Numbered from the stretch's first letter, positions 53,230 to 62,717 are shown. The stretch: DNA of 64,000 nucleotides from Listeria booriae (GCF_000766865.1 NZ_JNFA01000011.1:1-64000); one strand, 5' to 3'. The notes: generated from the letters alone by a model not told the origin. Numbers and translations are program-made.

Positions 53230-54341
53230 ACTCTCCCTTTCAGCAGAACCGCCACGTTTCGGGCTGTCCGTTCAATATTTTCACGCGTTTTTGGCAAAAT
53301 TTCAGCCAATGTTCCCGCCGTCGCAATCGTCGGAAAAACAGCATCAATTTTCGAATAAACCGCGTCAATTCCATCTCCAATACTACCACAAATACCGATA
53401 ACCGTCGCGTTTTCTGGCGCGCAATTAGCCACACCAATCGGCGCTTTGCCAAAGATCGTCTGACCGTCCATGCGTCCTTCGCCAACAACAATAATATCCG
53501 CGTCAGCACACACTTCCTTCATCCGCAACTCCCGCAAAACAAGCTCGATTCCAGGCTCAAATTTGGCACCTGCAAACAACATCAACCCAGCACCCATGCC
53601 GCCACCCGCACCACTTCCTGGTAACTCACGCACATCTTGCTTAAAAATCGAATAAAAACCGCGCATCGCATTGTCGATATTCGTAATCTTCGCATTCGGC
53701 AAACCTTTTTGCGGACCGAAAATTGCTGCGGCACCGTTCGCACCACAAAGCGGATTCTCCACATCGGCAGCAATCCGAATCGTTGTCTCAGCAAGCCGCG
53801 CGTCCATATCTAGCAATGACACTGAACTAATATCGCCTAAATTTCCACCTAGCGCTGGCACTGCTTCCCCACGAAGATTGTAAAAATGAGCCCCTAGCGC
53901 CGAAGCCATGCCGATCCCACCATCATGTGAGGCGCTTCCACCAACACCGATAATCATTTCACGGACGCCGATGTCCAACGCATGTCGCATCAATTCACCG
54001 ACTCCCGCCGTACTAACTGCGAGCGGATCACGTTTTTCTAAAGGCACTAAATGTAGACCACACGCCTCTGCCATTTCAATAAAAGCACGCGTTCGATCCG
54101 CGCTAAATGCCATTTTTGCCGTCACAGGTTCACCAAAAGGTCCAGTCACCTGAACCTCTTCCATCACGCCGTTCGATGCTTGCGCCAAAATCGGAATCGT
54201 CCCTTCACCGCCATCACCTACAGGCAAAAGTCGATAATCCGCATCCGGAAAAGCAGTCGCAAATCCTGTCTGTATTGCCTTTGCAACCTCCTGGGCTGTC
54301 AAACTTTCCTTATATGAATCCGGGGCAATGACAATTTTCAT
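53223..54341 (-). CDS. Glycerate kinase
   Basis: This 372-aa protein is a GckA/GlxK-type glycerate kinase (PF02595-like). It begins KIVIAPDSYKESLTAQEVA and has LLPVGDGGEGT near 42, IGVGGSASHDGGIGMASALG near 130 and GAGGGMGAGLM near 245. It phosphorylates D-glycerate with ATP to 2- or 3-phosphoglycerate for glycolysis. The E. coli ycj operon has no such gene. Its insertion between the ycjT-like and ycjU-like genes fits the glycerate released by a glucosylglycerate phosphorylase. The ATG follows GGAAGGAAGAGAGTAGAC. Confidence 0.93.
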   Translation of the reverse strand: MKIVIAPDSYKESLTAQEVAKAIQTGFATAFPDADYRLLPVGDGGEGTIPILAQASNGVMEEVQVTGPFGEPVTAKMAFSADRTRAFIEMAEACGLHLVPLEKRDPLAVSTAGVGELMRHALDIGVREMIIGVGGSASHDGGIGMASALGAHFYNLRGEAVPALGGNLGDISSVSLLDMDARLAETTIRIAADVENPLCGANGAAAIFGPQKGLPNAKITNIDNAMRGFYSIFKQDVRELPGSGAGGGMGAGLMLFAGAKFEPGIELVLRELRMKEVCADADIIVVGEGRMDGQTIFGKAPIGVANCAPENATVIGICGSIGDGIDAVYSKIDAVFPTIATAGTLAEILPKTRENIERTARNVAVLLKGRVW

Positions 54342-54364
54342 GTCTACTCTCTTCCTTCCAAAAA

Positions 54365-56557
54365 TTAAATTTCTAGTCCTGTCGTCATACAGTGTTCTTT
54401 CCCAAAAACATGAATCGAAATCGGCGCTGTTGATTGTTTACGAATCGCAATATGATCTTGTTCTAGCGTGATTTCCAAACGCTCACCGTGCCATACAAAA
54501 GAAAAATCTAAGCGTTCCCATTCCGCAGGTAAACGAGGATTCAAATGCAGCTCGCCGTCCATAATCGCGATTCCACCAAAGCCGAACACCGTAGAAAGCC
54601 AAATCGCACCGAGTGACGCCGCATGAACACCTTCATCCGTCCCACCAGGAGCCGCTTCTAAATCAATCCGACACGCCTCTTCAAAAAAGCGGTACGCCAA
54701 ATCCTGCTGCCCAACCCGATTCGCCACAATCGCGTGAATCGCCTTGCTAAGCGAAGAATCATGAATAGTATGCTGCTCGTAATAATCCAAATTATGCGAC
54801 ACAATATCTTGCGAAAATAAATTTGGCATCAAATAAAGCAACATCACAACATCTGCCTGCTTCAAAATCTGCATCTCATTCACTTCCGCCCGCGAATAAT
54901 CCAGCAAAATCGCCTGTGACCCTTGCTTCTCCTTGTACCCCGTCAAATCAATTTCCGGCTTACTAAGAAACGTATCGTCCTGCGGTAGCAACTTGTCAGC
55001 ATTCGGTTGTGGCAAATAAATTTTGCGTAAAAACGCTTCACACAGATCATAAAACGCCGTATGTTTCTGTCCATATTTCGACATAAAGCGCAACGTCTGG
55101 TACACATTTTCGTGCGCCAAGTAGTTCGTATACGCATTATTATCCACATGTTCTGTATATTCATCCGGACCGATTACATCTAATATAACATATTTCCCGT
55201 CCCTTAATACAGCCCGACTTAACCAAAAACGCGCCGTGTCCTGCAAAATTTTCAAGCCCTCATTCTCCATGAAAAGCTCATCTTGACTCGCCTCATAGTA
55301 ACTCACAACAGCATGCGCAACATCCGCCACGATATGATGTTCTGCGATTGCCGAAGCCACCTTTTGACGTTTTCCAGTCCGCACATTAATCGCCGCAAAT
55401 TCAGGCGTCTCTTCCTCACCGCTAAACGCACTCTCCCAAGGGAATAACGCACCTTGATATCCATTCTTGGCCGCCTTATCCCGTGCTTGTTCCAAATGCA
55501 AATACCGGTACCGCAACAACTTCCGAGCTTTCTCAGGATGATTATACAAATGAAACGGCGCAATAAAAATCTCCGTATCCCAAAAAACATGACCTTTGTA
55601 TCCCTCACCCGTCAGTCCTTTAGCCCCAACACTAAACCGCTCATCATGACTCGGCGTCATCACTTCCAAATGATACGCTGCAAAATCAAGCGCTAACTGA
55701 TCAAAATCATTTTTAGAAGACACCGTCACCCGATAATCCTGCCAAAATTTCTCCCAAGCATTTTGCGATTCAGTCAAGGCCTCATCATAACTTTTCGCCT
55801 CACGTATTTGTAACAATCCAAACTCGGCCGGATTCTCCGTTTCCAAACTCGTTGCGACAACGCTTACTTTTTCTACAGAAAACGGCTGATTTTCCAGTAG
55901 CTCCTGATTTACCGTCACAAGTAACTGTCTATTTTTCGCTGCAAAAGAACCAGGTTGGCTAATCATCGACGTCACCGCAATCCGCTGCTCACTTTGCGTC
56001 GTTGTATATTCCCCCTGCATCCACGTTTCACTGAAAACTCGCAAAGAATCTTCCACCAAATGCTGCGTCCCGAAGTTCGTCTGCTGCCCGTCAATTCCCG
56101 TCCGAATCAGCACCGTCGCTTCCCCCGTCAAACACGTCACAGCCACTTTTGAATACACCGTATGTAATTTTTTCTTACTAACAAACCGTTTAAAACAAAG
56201 TCCAAATCGCTTCCCATTCGGATGCTCCCAAACAAGTTCCCGCGACAATTCGCCCGTCGCCAAATCAAGCTCCCGTCTAAACTCGCTCACTTGTCCACTA
56301 AACAGTGAAAAAATAACACCGTCAAGCTCCATCCAAAACTGCGTCACATCAGGCAAATCCACCAAATCAGAACTCACTTGCCCTTGCGCTCGATTATAAA
56401 TCCCCGCAACAAACATGCCACGCGTCTGTTCAGGATAATCCTCCTCAAACGCCGCGCGAATCCCTAAATAACCATTTCCCGTCGTCATCAAACTAGCATA
56501 CGTATTAAAATAATGCGCATCTATTTTCGTTTCCCGTAACACACTAATTTTACTCAT
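54365..56557 (-). CDS. ycjT: GH65 disaccharide phosphorylase (YcjT/kojibiose-phosphorylase-like)
   Basis: This 730-aa protein has an N-terminal beta-sandwich (about 1-250), a helical linker and an (alpha/alpha)6 barrel with the signature DVIGPDEYTEHVDNNAYTN near residue 460, whose Glu (PDE) is the general acid. GH65 enzymes split alpha-glucosides with phosphate and release beta-glucose-1-P. The matching E. coli gene, ycjT, encodes a kojibiose phosphorylase; other GH65 members prefer trehalose, maltose or nigerose, so the substrate here is predicted. The ATG overlaps the upstream stop codon (ATGA). No signal peptide, so cytoplasmic. Confidence 0.92.
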   Translation of the reverse strand: MSKISVLRETKIDAHYFNTYASLMTTGNGYLGIRAAFEEDYPEQTRGMFVAGIYNRAQGQVSSDLVDLPDVTQFWMELDGVIFSLFSGQVSEFRRELDLATGELSRELVWEHPNGKRFGLCFKRFVSKKKLHTVYSKVAVTCLTGEATVLIRTGIDGQQTNFGTQHLVEDSLRVFSETWMQGEYTTTQSEQRIAVTSMISQPGSFAAKNRQLLVTVNQELLENQPFSVEKVSVVATSLETENPAEFGLLQIREAKSYDEALTESQNAWEKFWQDYRVTVSSKNDFDQLALDFAAYHLEVMTPSHDERFSVGAKGLTGEGYKGHVFWDTEIFIAPFHLYNHPEKARKLLRYRYLHLEQARDKAAKNGYQGALFPWESAFSGEEETPEFAAINVRTGKRQKVASAIAEHHIVADVAHAVVSYYEASQDELFMENEGLKILQDTARFWLSRAVLRDGKYVILDVIGPDEYTEHVDNNAYTNYLAHENVYQTLRFMSKYGQKHTAFYDLCEAFLRKIYLPQPNADKLLPQDDTFLSKPEIDLTGYKEKQGSQAILLDYSRAEVNEMQILKQADVVMLLYLMPNLFSQDIVSHNLDYYEQHTIHDSSLSKAIHAIVANRVGQQDLAYRFFEEACRIDLEAAPGGTDEGVHAASLGAIWLSTVFGFGGIAIMDGELHLNPRLPAEWERLDFSFVWHGERLEITLEQDHIAIRKQSTAPISIHVFGKEHCMTTGLEI

Positions 56558-57588
56558 AAATATACACTCTCACCTTTTTCCGCCGATTCGTAAATCGCCT
56601 CAATCAATCGTTGTATTTGGTAACCTTGCTCAGCATCCGCCACCATCACATCCGCACCTAACGCCCGATTCACAAACGCTTCCATGCTTTTCACATGTCG
56701 TTCCTCGTCCGCCACATCCCGTTTCAAAAGCGTCACCAATTCCCCAGCCCGGTCTGTATAAACCTCCGCAGGAAACAACGTAGCACCCGCCTCATCACCG
56801 AAAAATTCCACATTCAAAACCGCTTCATCCTTCATTTGCAAAACAAAAGACGTTTCCAATTCTAGCAAACCGCCATTTTCAAACTCAATAAAAGCAAAAA
56901 CCGCGTCCTCCACATCATATTTCGCAGGGTCCCACGTTCCAAACGTTCCTTCCGACTTCTTTGTCCCAATTTTTTGAAACATTTTGGCAGTCACTTTCTT
57001 AACCTTCGGAAAATCGAGAACGTACATCGCAGCATCCAGCATATGAATCCCAATATCAATCAACGGTCCGCCGCCTTGTAGCGCCTTATTCGTAAACGAT
57101 CCCCAGCCAGGAACACCAGAACGGCGCAACGCCTTGGCTTTCGTCACATACACCTCACCAAGCATACCGTCTGCATAAGCCCGTTTCACCTCAGTCATAT
57201 CCGTCGCAAAACGGTGATGAAAATCATAAGCAAGCGTCAAACCTTTCTCAGCCGCAAAATCACGCATCATCTTCGCCTCATTCGCCGTCATCGCAGGAGG
57301 CTTCTCACACATTACTGCCGCACCATGTCTAAGCGCCATCATCACATTATCAAAATGAAAACGATTCGGCGTACAAATACTCACCAAATCCGGTTTTTCC
57401 GTTGCAAACATCGTCCCCGCATCCACATAACTCCGCGCAAACCCATTCTGCGTCGCAAAATCCGCACCTCGTTTCTCGTCTGGATCAACAACTGCGACCA
57501 ATTCCAAATCTGCCGTCCGCGTCAAATAATACGCCGCATGCACCTTCTCGGCCACCTGCCCAGCACCAATAATCGCCACTTTCTTCAC
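56554..57588 (-). CDS. ycjS: Gfo/Idh/MocA-family dehydrogenase (YcjS-like)
   Basis: This 344-aa protein has an N-terminal NAD-binding Rossmann fold (VAIIGAGQVAEKVHAAYY, residues 3-20), the MCEKPPAMTANEA motif near 93-105 (EKP Lys) and a C-terminal sheet domain with the GGPLIDIGIHMLD motif near 180. E. coli YcjS oxidises the C3 hydroxyl of glucosides, and the gene lies at the same place here. The start is GTG at 57588 with AAAGGGGGCGTAGGAC. The last four bases overlap GH65. The precise glucoside is not known. Confidence 0.9.
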   Translation of the reverse strand: MKKVAIIGAGQVAEKVHAAYYLTRTADLELVAVVDPDEKRGADFATQNGFARSYVDAGTMFATEKPDLVSICTPNRFHFDNVMMALRHGAAVMCEKPPAMTANEAKMMRDFAAEKGLTLAYDFHHRFATDMTEVKRAYADGMLGEVYVTKAKALRRSGVPGWGSFTNKALQGGGPLIDIGIHMLDAAMYVLDFPKVKKVTAKMFQKIGTKKSEGTFGTWDPAKYDVEDAVFAFIEFENGGLLELETSFVLQMKDEAVLNVEFFGDEAGATLFPAEVYTDRAGELVTLLKRDVADEERHVKSMEAFVNRALGADVMVADAEQGYQIQRLIEAIYESAEKGESVYL

Positions 57589-57650
57589 GTCCTACGCCCC
57601 CTTTAAACACTGCCTCCAAAACCCATTTTTGAAGGCAGCCGCATCCTTAT

Positions 57651-58442
57651 TTACCTACAATTTTTCAAATGTTCCAGTGCATCTTTGTACGCTTTTTCCG
57701 GGTCTTCCGCACGAACACGGCACTCAAACGTCAAGAAACCGTCGTAGCCATCCGCTTTCAACTGATCGAAATGTTTCTTGAAATCAAGCGAACCACTTCC
57801 CGGTTGATAACGATGATTATCCGCCACATGCACATGTTCCACCAAATCACGATTCGCATGCAATGCCTCTGAAATCCCGTCTTCCTCAATATTCATATGA
57901 TAAAAATCTGCAATAATTTTCACATGTTTCAACCCATTGGCTTCGATATAACGACGCGCATCCCCCAGCAAATTAATCATGTGATCCTGATACCGATTCA
58001 GCGGCTCCAAGAAAATCGTCGTCCCCGTCTCACCAGCAACCTGATCCAAATAAACAAGCGACTCACTAACAGCCTTAAAATCACCATCTTGAGAACGCGG
58101 TGAAACCATTGGAGGCAAGCGATACGTGAACATTCCCCATGCCGCAGGAACCACAATCCCCTTCCCGCCAACAGCTTGCAACGCCTCTAAAATCGCCTGA
58201 ATCTCCTGCAAACCGTTCAAACGGCGCTCCTCAATAAAGTCACCAATCCAACCATCATAACCGCCACAAGCCGTCGTTACAGGAATTCCCGTCGCAGCAA
58301 TCGCATCCTTCACTTCCTCCACATTATCCACCAACAGTTTCCCGTCAATTTCAAATCCTTCAAAGCCCATTTCTTTTATATAAACAAATTTCTCCATAAT
58401 CGTTTCCGGAAAAAATGCCTGATTTTGCGTTCCAATTTTCAT
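57651..58442 (-). CDS. ycjR: Xylose-isomerase-like TIM-barrel epimerase (YcjR-like)
   Basis: This 263-aa protein has the AP-endonuclease-2/sugar phosphate isomerase fold. Metal ligands are expected in IFLEPLNRYQDHM (Glu, near 143), IIADFYHMNIEED (Asp/His, near 178), VEHVHVADNHRYQPGSGSLD (His, near 205) and LTFECRV (Glu, near 237). E. coli YcjR is a metal-dependent C4 epimerase of 3-keto-gulosides, and this gene has the same length and place. The ATG at 58442 follows AAAGGAGACGCGATGTATC. It lies 17 bases below the dehydrogenase gene. Confidence 0.9.
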   Translation of the reverse strand: MKIGTQNQAFFPETIMEKFVYIKEMGFEGFEIDGKLLVDNVEEVKDAIAATGIPVTTACGGYDGWIGDFIEERRLNGLQEIQAILEALQAVGGKGIVVPAAWGMFTYRLPPMVSPRSQDGDFKAVSESLVYLDQVAGETGTTIFLEPLNRYQDHMINLLGDARRYIEANGLKHVKIIADFYHMNIEEDGISEALHANRDLVEHVHVADNHRYQPGSGSLDFKKHFDQLKADGYDGFLTFECRVRAEDPEKAYKDALEHLKNCR

Positions 58443-58459
58443 GATACATCGCGTCTCCT

Positions 58460-59512
58460 TTAAAGTTCAATTCCCATCTTAATACTCAAATCCGGTTGCT
58501 GATCCACATATTTCATATACGCGTCCGCACTTTCCGACAAATTCACAATCGGGTCGATCAAATCTTCACAATCCAAATACCCATTCATCAAAAGTTCCCA
58601 ACAAGTCTCCTCAATACGCTTCCGATTCCAACGTGGATAATCCGGATTCGGCTCACTAGAAGCACGCGCAAACACAATTTTAGCATTGTTAAAATGCGCT
58701 TCCCGTCCTAAATTAAAACCTTCTGGAAACGGCTTCGCAAAAGCAACGTACGAAATAATACCACCATACGCAATTCCGCGCAACGCAGCCTCCAAAGCTT
58801 GCCCATTCCCACTCGTCTCAATAATCGAATCCGCGCCAAGTTTACCCGTCAATTTCTTCACTTCATAACCAACATCCGTTCCAATTGGGCTAAAACAAGC
58901 ATCCGCACCATGACGAAGCGCGATTTCCCGTCGATGTTCCAGCGGATCAATACCAATCACGATACTCGCCCCAGCCTTTTTCGCTAGTTGAATCGCAATT
59001 TGACCAATCGCGCCAAGTCCAACAACGACAACATAGTCACCCGCACGCACATGCGCCTCACGAACACCACTCATCGCGAACTGCGCCGGATCATAACAAA
59101 CCGCATTTTTCCAGCTCGCACCCTCTGGCATTTTCCGAAGCTTATAGTTACCCACAGCCTTCACAATCACCGTCTCCATAATCGGCCCATACGTACAAAC
59201 CATATCTCCAATCGCATACTCCGTCACATCCGCGCCGATTTCAACAATCTCACCGACAACCATGTTCCCAAGCTGAAATTCACCAAACACAATCCCACGC
59301 GCAGCACCTTCCGCACGCGGCATAAACATATTCCACTCCTCATTAAACTCCTCATCAATAAACGGGCTCACACCACGAAAATCAACAACTTCCGTCCCGT
59401 GCTTCGGCGACGCAAACACAACCTTAATCTTCGCCTCATCCCGAGCAACCGCTCTATCCTCATACTCCACTAACCCCGCAACCCGCGGCTCCAAAGCAAC
59501 CAACTTCTTCAT
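58460..59512 (-). CDS. ycjQ: Zinc-dependent alcohol dehydrogenase-like protein (YcjQ-like)
   Basis: This 350-aa protein is of the medium-chain dehydrogenase family. The Rossmann motif VVVVGLGAIGQIAIQLAKKAG lies near residue 170 and is followed by IGIDPLEHRREIA. A GroES-like N-terminal domain occupies about 25-140. The structural zinc Cys cluster is not evident; the region reads HGTEVVDFRGVSPF, so only a catalytic zinc is likely. E. coli YcjQ, of equal length and place, oxidises gulosides at C3. The ATG at 59512 has AAGGAG nine bases upstream; a TTG at 59518 is less likely. Stem-loop element C lies directly upstream. Confidence 0.88.
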   Translation of the reverse strand: MKKLVALEPRVAGLVEYEDRAVARDEAKIKVVFASPKHGTEVVDFRGVSPFIDEEFNEEWNMFMPRAEGAARGIVFGEFQLGNMVVGEIVEIGADVTEYAIGDMVCTYGPIMETVIVKAVGNYKLRKMPEGASWKNAVCYDPAQFAMSGVREAHVRAGDYVVVVGLGAIGQIAIQLAKKAGASIVIGIDPLEHRREIALRHGADACFSPIGTDVGYEVKKLTGKLGADSIIETSGNGQALEAALRGIAYGGIISYVAFAKPFPEGFNLGREAHFNNAKIVFARASSEPNPDYPRWNRKRIEETCWELLMNGYLDCEDLIDPIVNLSESADAYMKYVDQQPDLSIKMGIEL

Positions 59513-59551
59513 ATCCAAATTCTCCTTCTAACTTAATTTAATCAATCCGTG

Positions 59552-59692
59552 CCTCCAAACCCGCCAGCACGGGCGAGAAGCGTTTAGCTTCTAGGCAAAG
59601 GCGAGCACCGACGCGGAGCGTACCCCGGTACGTGAGCATCGGAGCACAGCCTTTAACGACGAAGATAAATGCTTCTCGCCCGTGCTCGCCTA
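59552..59692 (-). repeat. Large stem-loop repeat element, copy C, inside an operon
   Basis: The outer arms GCACGGGCGAGAAGCGTTTA (from about 59567) and TAAATGCTTCTCGCCCGTGC (to about 59686) pair almost perfectly but differ in sequence from copies A and B. Inside are AAAGGC/GCCTTT, CCGATGC/GCGTCGG and a GTAC hairpin. The TAG stop of the permease gene (59690-59692) abuts the outer arm; CCTCCAAACC lies at the far end. It separates the transporter genes from the enzyme genes of the ycj-like operon. Confidence 0.88.
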
Positions 59693-60541
59693 GCCTTTAA
59701 CGCCGCCGTCTGTAAGATTCCCCTTAATAAACCGTTCCGACAAAGCATACATAATAACAACTGGCAATGCCGTCACAAGAGATGCCGCCATCATACGGCC
59801 CCAAATATAATCAGGCGTACTAAACAGCGTATTCAAACCAATCGGTAGCGTAAATAATTCCGAATCCGACAAGAAAATCGAGGCAAACAGATAATCATTC
59901 CAAGCCACCATAAAGCAATAGACAAATACCGAAATAATCCCTGAAATCGCTAGCGGCACAATGATTCGCATAATAATTTGCATCCGATTCAAGCCATCCA
60001 TCATCGCCGCTTCCTCAATATCCACCGGAATCGTATCAAAATAACTAATCAACATGAAAATCGCAGTCGGCAATGTCTGCACAACCATCGTAATAATCAG
60101 CGCCGTTCTAGTGTCATAAAGCCCAACACTCGAAATAATTTTAAACAACGGCACAATTAACAAAATCCCAGAGAACATGTATACCGTATAAAAGCTCGCA
60201 TTAATTGTTGTCCGCGCCCGGAAACGCAATTTTGACAACGCATAAGCACCTAAAATCCCTAAAACAACCGCAATCCCTGACGCCACAAGCGACACAATAA
60301 AGCTGTTCTTAAAGTACGTCAAGAATGGGAAAATATCTGGATTGAAAATATCGATATAGTGCTGGAACGTCCAGTCTTTTGGAAAAAACGTTGGTGGCGC
60401 CGATATAGCCTCTTTCGGACTCTTAAAAGACGTCATAAACATAATCAAGAATGGAAACAACGTGAAAACGAGAAACAACACCAAACCTACATAAAAAACA
60501 ATTTTCTTCGTACGCTTTGTTTTTTTACTACTTACTGCCAT
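59690..60541 (-). CDS. ycjP: Sugar ABC transporter permease (YcjP-like, MalG type)
   Basis: This 283-aa protein has six membrane helices and the EAA loop EEAAMMDGLNRMQIIMRIIV near residue 180. The start region holds basic residues (SSKKTKRTKK) before the first helix. The ATG lies inside the end of the previous permease gene (overlap 14 bp) and has only a weak GAGTGA site, so translation is probably coupled. It corresponds to ycjP in order. The TAG stop abuts stem-loop element C. No ATPase is encoded in the operon. Confidence 0.92.
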   Translation of the reverse strand: MAVSSKKTKRTKKIVFYVGLVLFLVFTLFPFLIMFMTSFKSPKEAISAPPTFFPKDWTFQHYIDIFNPDIFPFLTYFKNSFIVSLVASGIAVVLGILGAYALSKLRFRARTTINASFYTVYMFSGILLIVPLFKIISSVGLYDTRTALIITMVVQTLPTAIFMLISYFDTIPVDIEEAAMMDGLNRMQIIMRIIVPLAISGIISVFVYCFMVAWNDYLFASIFLSDSELFTLPIGLNTLFSTPDYIWGRMMAASLVTALPVVIMYALSERFIKGNLTDGGVKG

Positions 60542-61409
60542 TTAAATTCACTCGCTTTCTCGTAATCATGATGACCACAAAGATAATCACAAATAGGATT
60601 ACCGAAATCGCCGAAGCCTTACCTAAATCGTTGAAAGCAAAGGCTGTTTGGTATAAATAAATCCCTAAAATATTCACTTTATTTGTCAGTAAGTACACGT
60701 CCGTGAACATGTAGAACATCCAAATCGCACGCAACGTCACAACTGTTGCTAGAACCGGCATAATCGCAGGTAACGTAACAATTTTGAACTTATCCCAAAC
60801 AGTTGCCCCGTCCATGTCAGCCGCCTCATAAAGCGATTTATCCACCGTTTGCAAGATTGCCAAGAAGGAAATAAACGCATACGGGAAATAGCGCCAAATC
60901 GCGAACAACACGACTAAAACAAAGCTCGAAACCGGATTATCAAACCAAAGCGGTGCATCCTTCCATAAATGCAACACATCGCCACCAATAAAATTAATAA
61001 ATCCGTAACTGTTGTTAAACATGTATTTCCAAGCAAAAATAAGTGAAATCGACGGCGTCACGTAAGACAAAATAATCAATGAACGCGCCGTTTTGCGGAA
61101 ACGAAACTCCCGGTTGAAGAAAATCGCAACCAAGAGCCCCATCACCGTACTACCAACAACCACTAGAAACGTATAGCCAAAAGTAAGCGCTAGTGATTTA
61201 TAGAATTCCGGATCTTTTAAAATATCAATATAGTTCTGCAAACCGATAAACGTAGAATCCATATTAGGATTGAGCGGTAACTCTAGAAAACTAATTTGGA
61301 TATTCGAAATCATCGGATAGGCGACTAATACGAGTAGTAAGAGGATACTAGGCGATAGCAAAGCTAGCGCCATTTTCGCATCCGAACGTTTATATGCTTT
61401 TGTTTTCAT
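60528..61409 (-). CDS. ycjO: Sugar ABC transporter permease (YcjO-like, MalF type)
   Basis: This 293-aa protein has six membrane helices and the EAA loop EAADMDGATVWDKFKIVTLP near residue 195. It has the same length as E. coli YcjO. The ATG has CTAGGAGGATACT, an excellent ribosome site. It lies between the binding lipoprotein and the second permease. Confidence 0.93.
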   Translation of the reverse strand: MKTKAYKRSDAKMALALLSPSILLLLVLVAYPMISNIQISFLELPLNPNMDSTFIGLQNYIDILKDPEFYKSLALTFGYTFLVVVGSTVMGLLVAIFFNREFRFRKTARSLIILSYVTPSISLIFAWKYMFNNSYGFINFIGGDVLHLWKDAPLWFDNPVSSFVLVVLFAIWRYFPYAFISFLAILQTVDKSLYEAADMDGATVWDKFKIVTLPAIMPVLATVVTLRAIWMFYMFTDVYLLTNKVNILGIYLYQTAFAFNDLGKASAISVILFVIIFVVIMITRKRVNLNGSK

Positions 61410-61418
61410 AGTATCCTC

Positions 61419-62717
61419 CTAGTTATTGGATTCTGCCGTACTTTGCGCTTTCTCAAGTTCTGAGTCGACATCTTTTCCGCCAACCGTTACATTATTCACC
61501 ATCTTGCCAACAACGCCAGAGCTTGTGATGTCACCCATTTTCGTGAAGTTCTTACCATCAACAAGTCCGAAAACTTGAATATCATTGAATGATTCCGCGA
61601 TTTCATTTGATAGATTACCAAATGCTTTTACGACTTCATTATTTTTGTAATTTTCGTTTTCAAGTACGCCTTTGTTAACTGGTTGCGCACCACCTGGAGA
61701 CATAAGTACCCATTTCGTTTGGTTTTCTGGTTCCGATAAGAATTCAACTAATTTCTTACCAGCTGCTTTTTGTGAATCATCTAGGCCATCTGATAAAGTA
61801 AGCGCTGAAATCGTTCCGTATACAGCTTTTTCTTTTTCTTCCGGAATGATAAAACCAACATTGCTTGGATCGCCATCAGTAAATACTGCCGGTAAAATAT
61901 ATGTCGAGTAGATAGCCATTGGAACAGTGCCATTCATGAACGCATCTTTAATTTCCGTTACATCATTAGAACCCGGCATTGTGTATTTAGACAACTCTTG
62001 ATAAAACGTTAACGCTTGATTCATTTCTTTCGTATCGATTGTTATATTGCCCTTCGCATCCAACACATTGGCTTTGTTTGATAGCGCAAATTGTGAAAAT
62101 GCTTGCTCAGCCATCGCACCTTCCGCTGTAGGGATAGCAATACCGTATTTTTTATTCGATTTATTTGTGAAATGCTTTGCGATTGTTAAAATATCGTTCC
62201 AGTTCTTAGGTTCTTCAAAATTCGCCGCAGCTAGAGCTTTCTTGTCATACCAAATACCTTGCACCCAGCCAGTAAGCGGAACACCGATATAACTTTTACC
62301 ATCTTCAGAACGCGTCAAATTCAGCGCGCCTTCATAATAACTATCTTCGCCAACTTTTTGAATAACATCTTTTACAGCATCTTCATCAATCAACTTATCT
62401 TTAACCATTACTTTCGCAAAATCTTGACTTACTTCCAAAACAGCAGGTAACTTCCCAGAACGCGCTAGTGTCACCACTTTTGTATTGAACGCGTCTTCTT
62501 CAACTGGTACTTGTTTTACTTTAATATTTGGATTTTCTTTTTCAAATTTCGCTACTAGTTCTTTAATAACATCTAAACGCTCTTTTTCTACCGAGGAATG
62601 CATGAATTCGATCGTCACTTGCTTATCATCCGAGCTTCCCGACGAACCGCCACACGCTGCCAACACAGCACTCAACATTAAAACAACAACAAGTAAAACT
62701 AAACCTCTCTTTTTCAT
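61419..62717 (-). CDS. ycjN: Sugar-binding lipoprotein (YcjN-like)
   Basis: This 432-aa protein has a lipoprotein signal ending LAACGG, a Ser/Gly/Asp linker and a family 1 solute-binding fold (EFMHSSVEKERLDVIKELVA at the mature N-terminus; SEPENQTKWVLMSPGG near residue 340). It captures the sugar for the YcjO/YcjP-like permeases. The likely ligands are glucosylglycerate or alpha-glucosides, judging from the enzymes in the operon. The ATG has CTAGGAGGATTTTAAG. It lies 12 bp below the GH13_18 gene. Confidence 0.93.
   Translation of the reverse strand: MKKRGLVLLVVVLMLSAVLAACGGSSGSSDDKQVTIEFMHSSVEKERLDVIKELVAKFEKENPNIKVKQVPVEEDAFNTKVVTLARSGKLPAVLEVSQDFAKVMVKDKLIDEDAVKDVIQKVGEDSYYEGALNLTRSEDGKSYIGVPLTGWVQGIWYDKKALAAANFEEPKNWNDILTIAKHFTNKSNKKYGIAIPTAEGAMAEQAFSQFALSNKANVLDAKGNITIDTKEMNQALTFYQELSKYTMPGSNDVTEIKDAFMNGTVPMAIYSTYILPAVFTDGDPSNVGFIIPEEKEKAVYGTISALTLSDGLDDSQKAAGKKLVEFLSEPENQTKWVLMSPGGAQPVNKGVLENENYKNNEVVKAFGNLSNEIAESFNDIQVFGLVDGKNFTKMGDITSSGVVGKMVNNVTVGGKDVDSELEKAQSTAESNN

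Noticed and set aside
58988-59473. 161-codon plus-strand frame opposite the YcjQ-like dehydrogenase
   Set aside because: The product is Arg/Asn/His-rich without domain features, and the minus strand carries a clear dehydrogenase.
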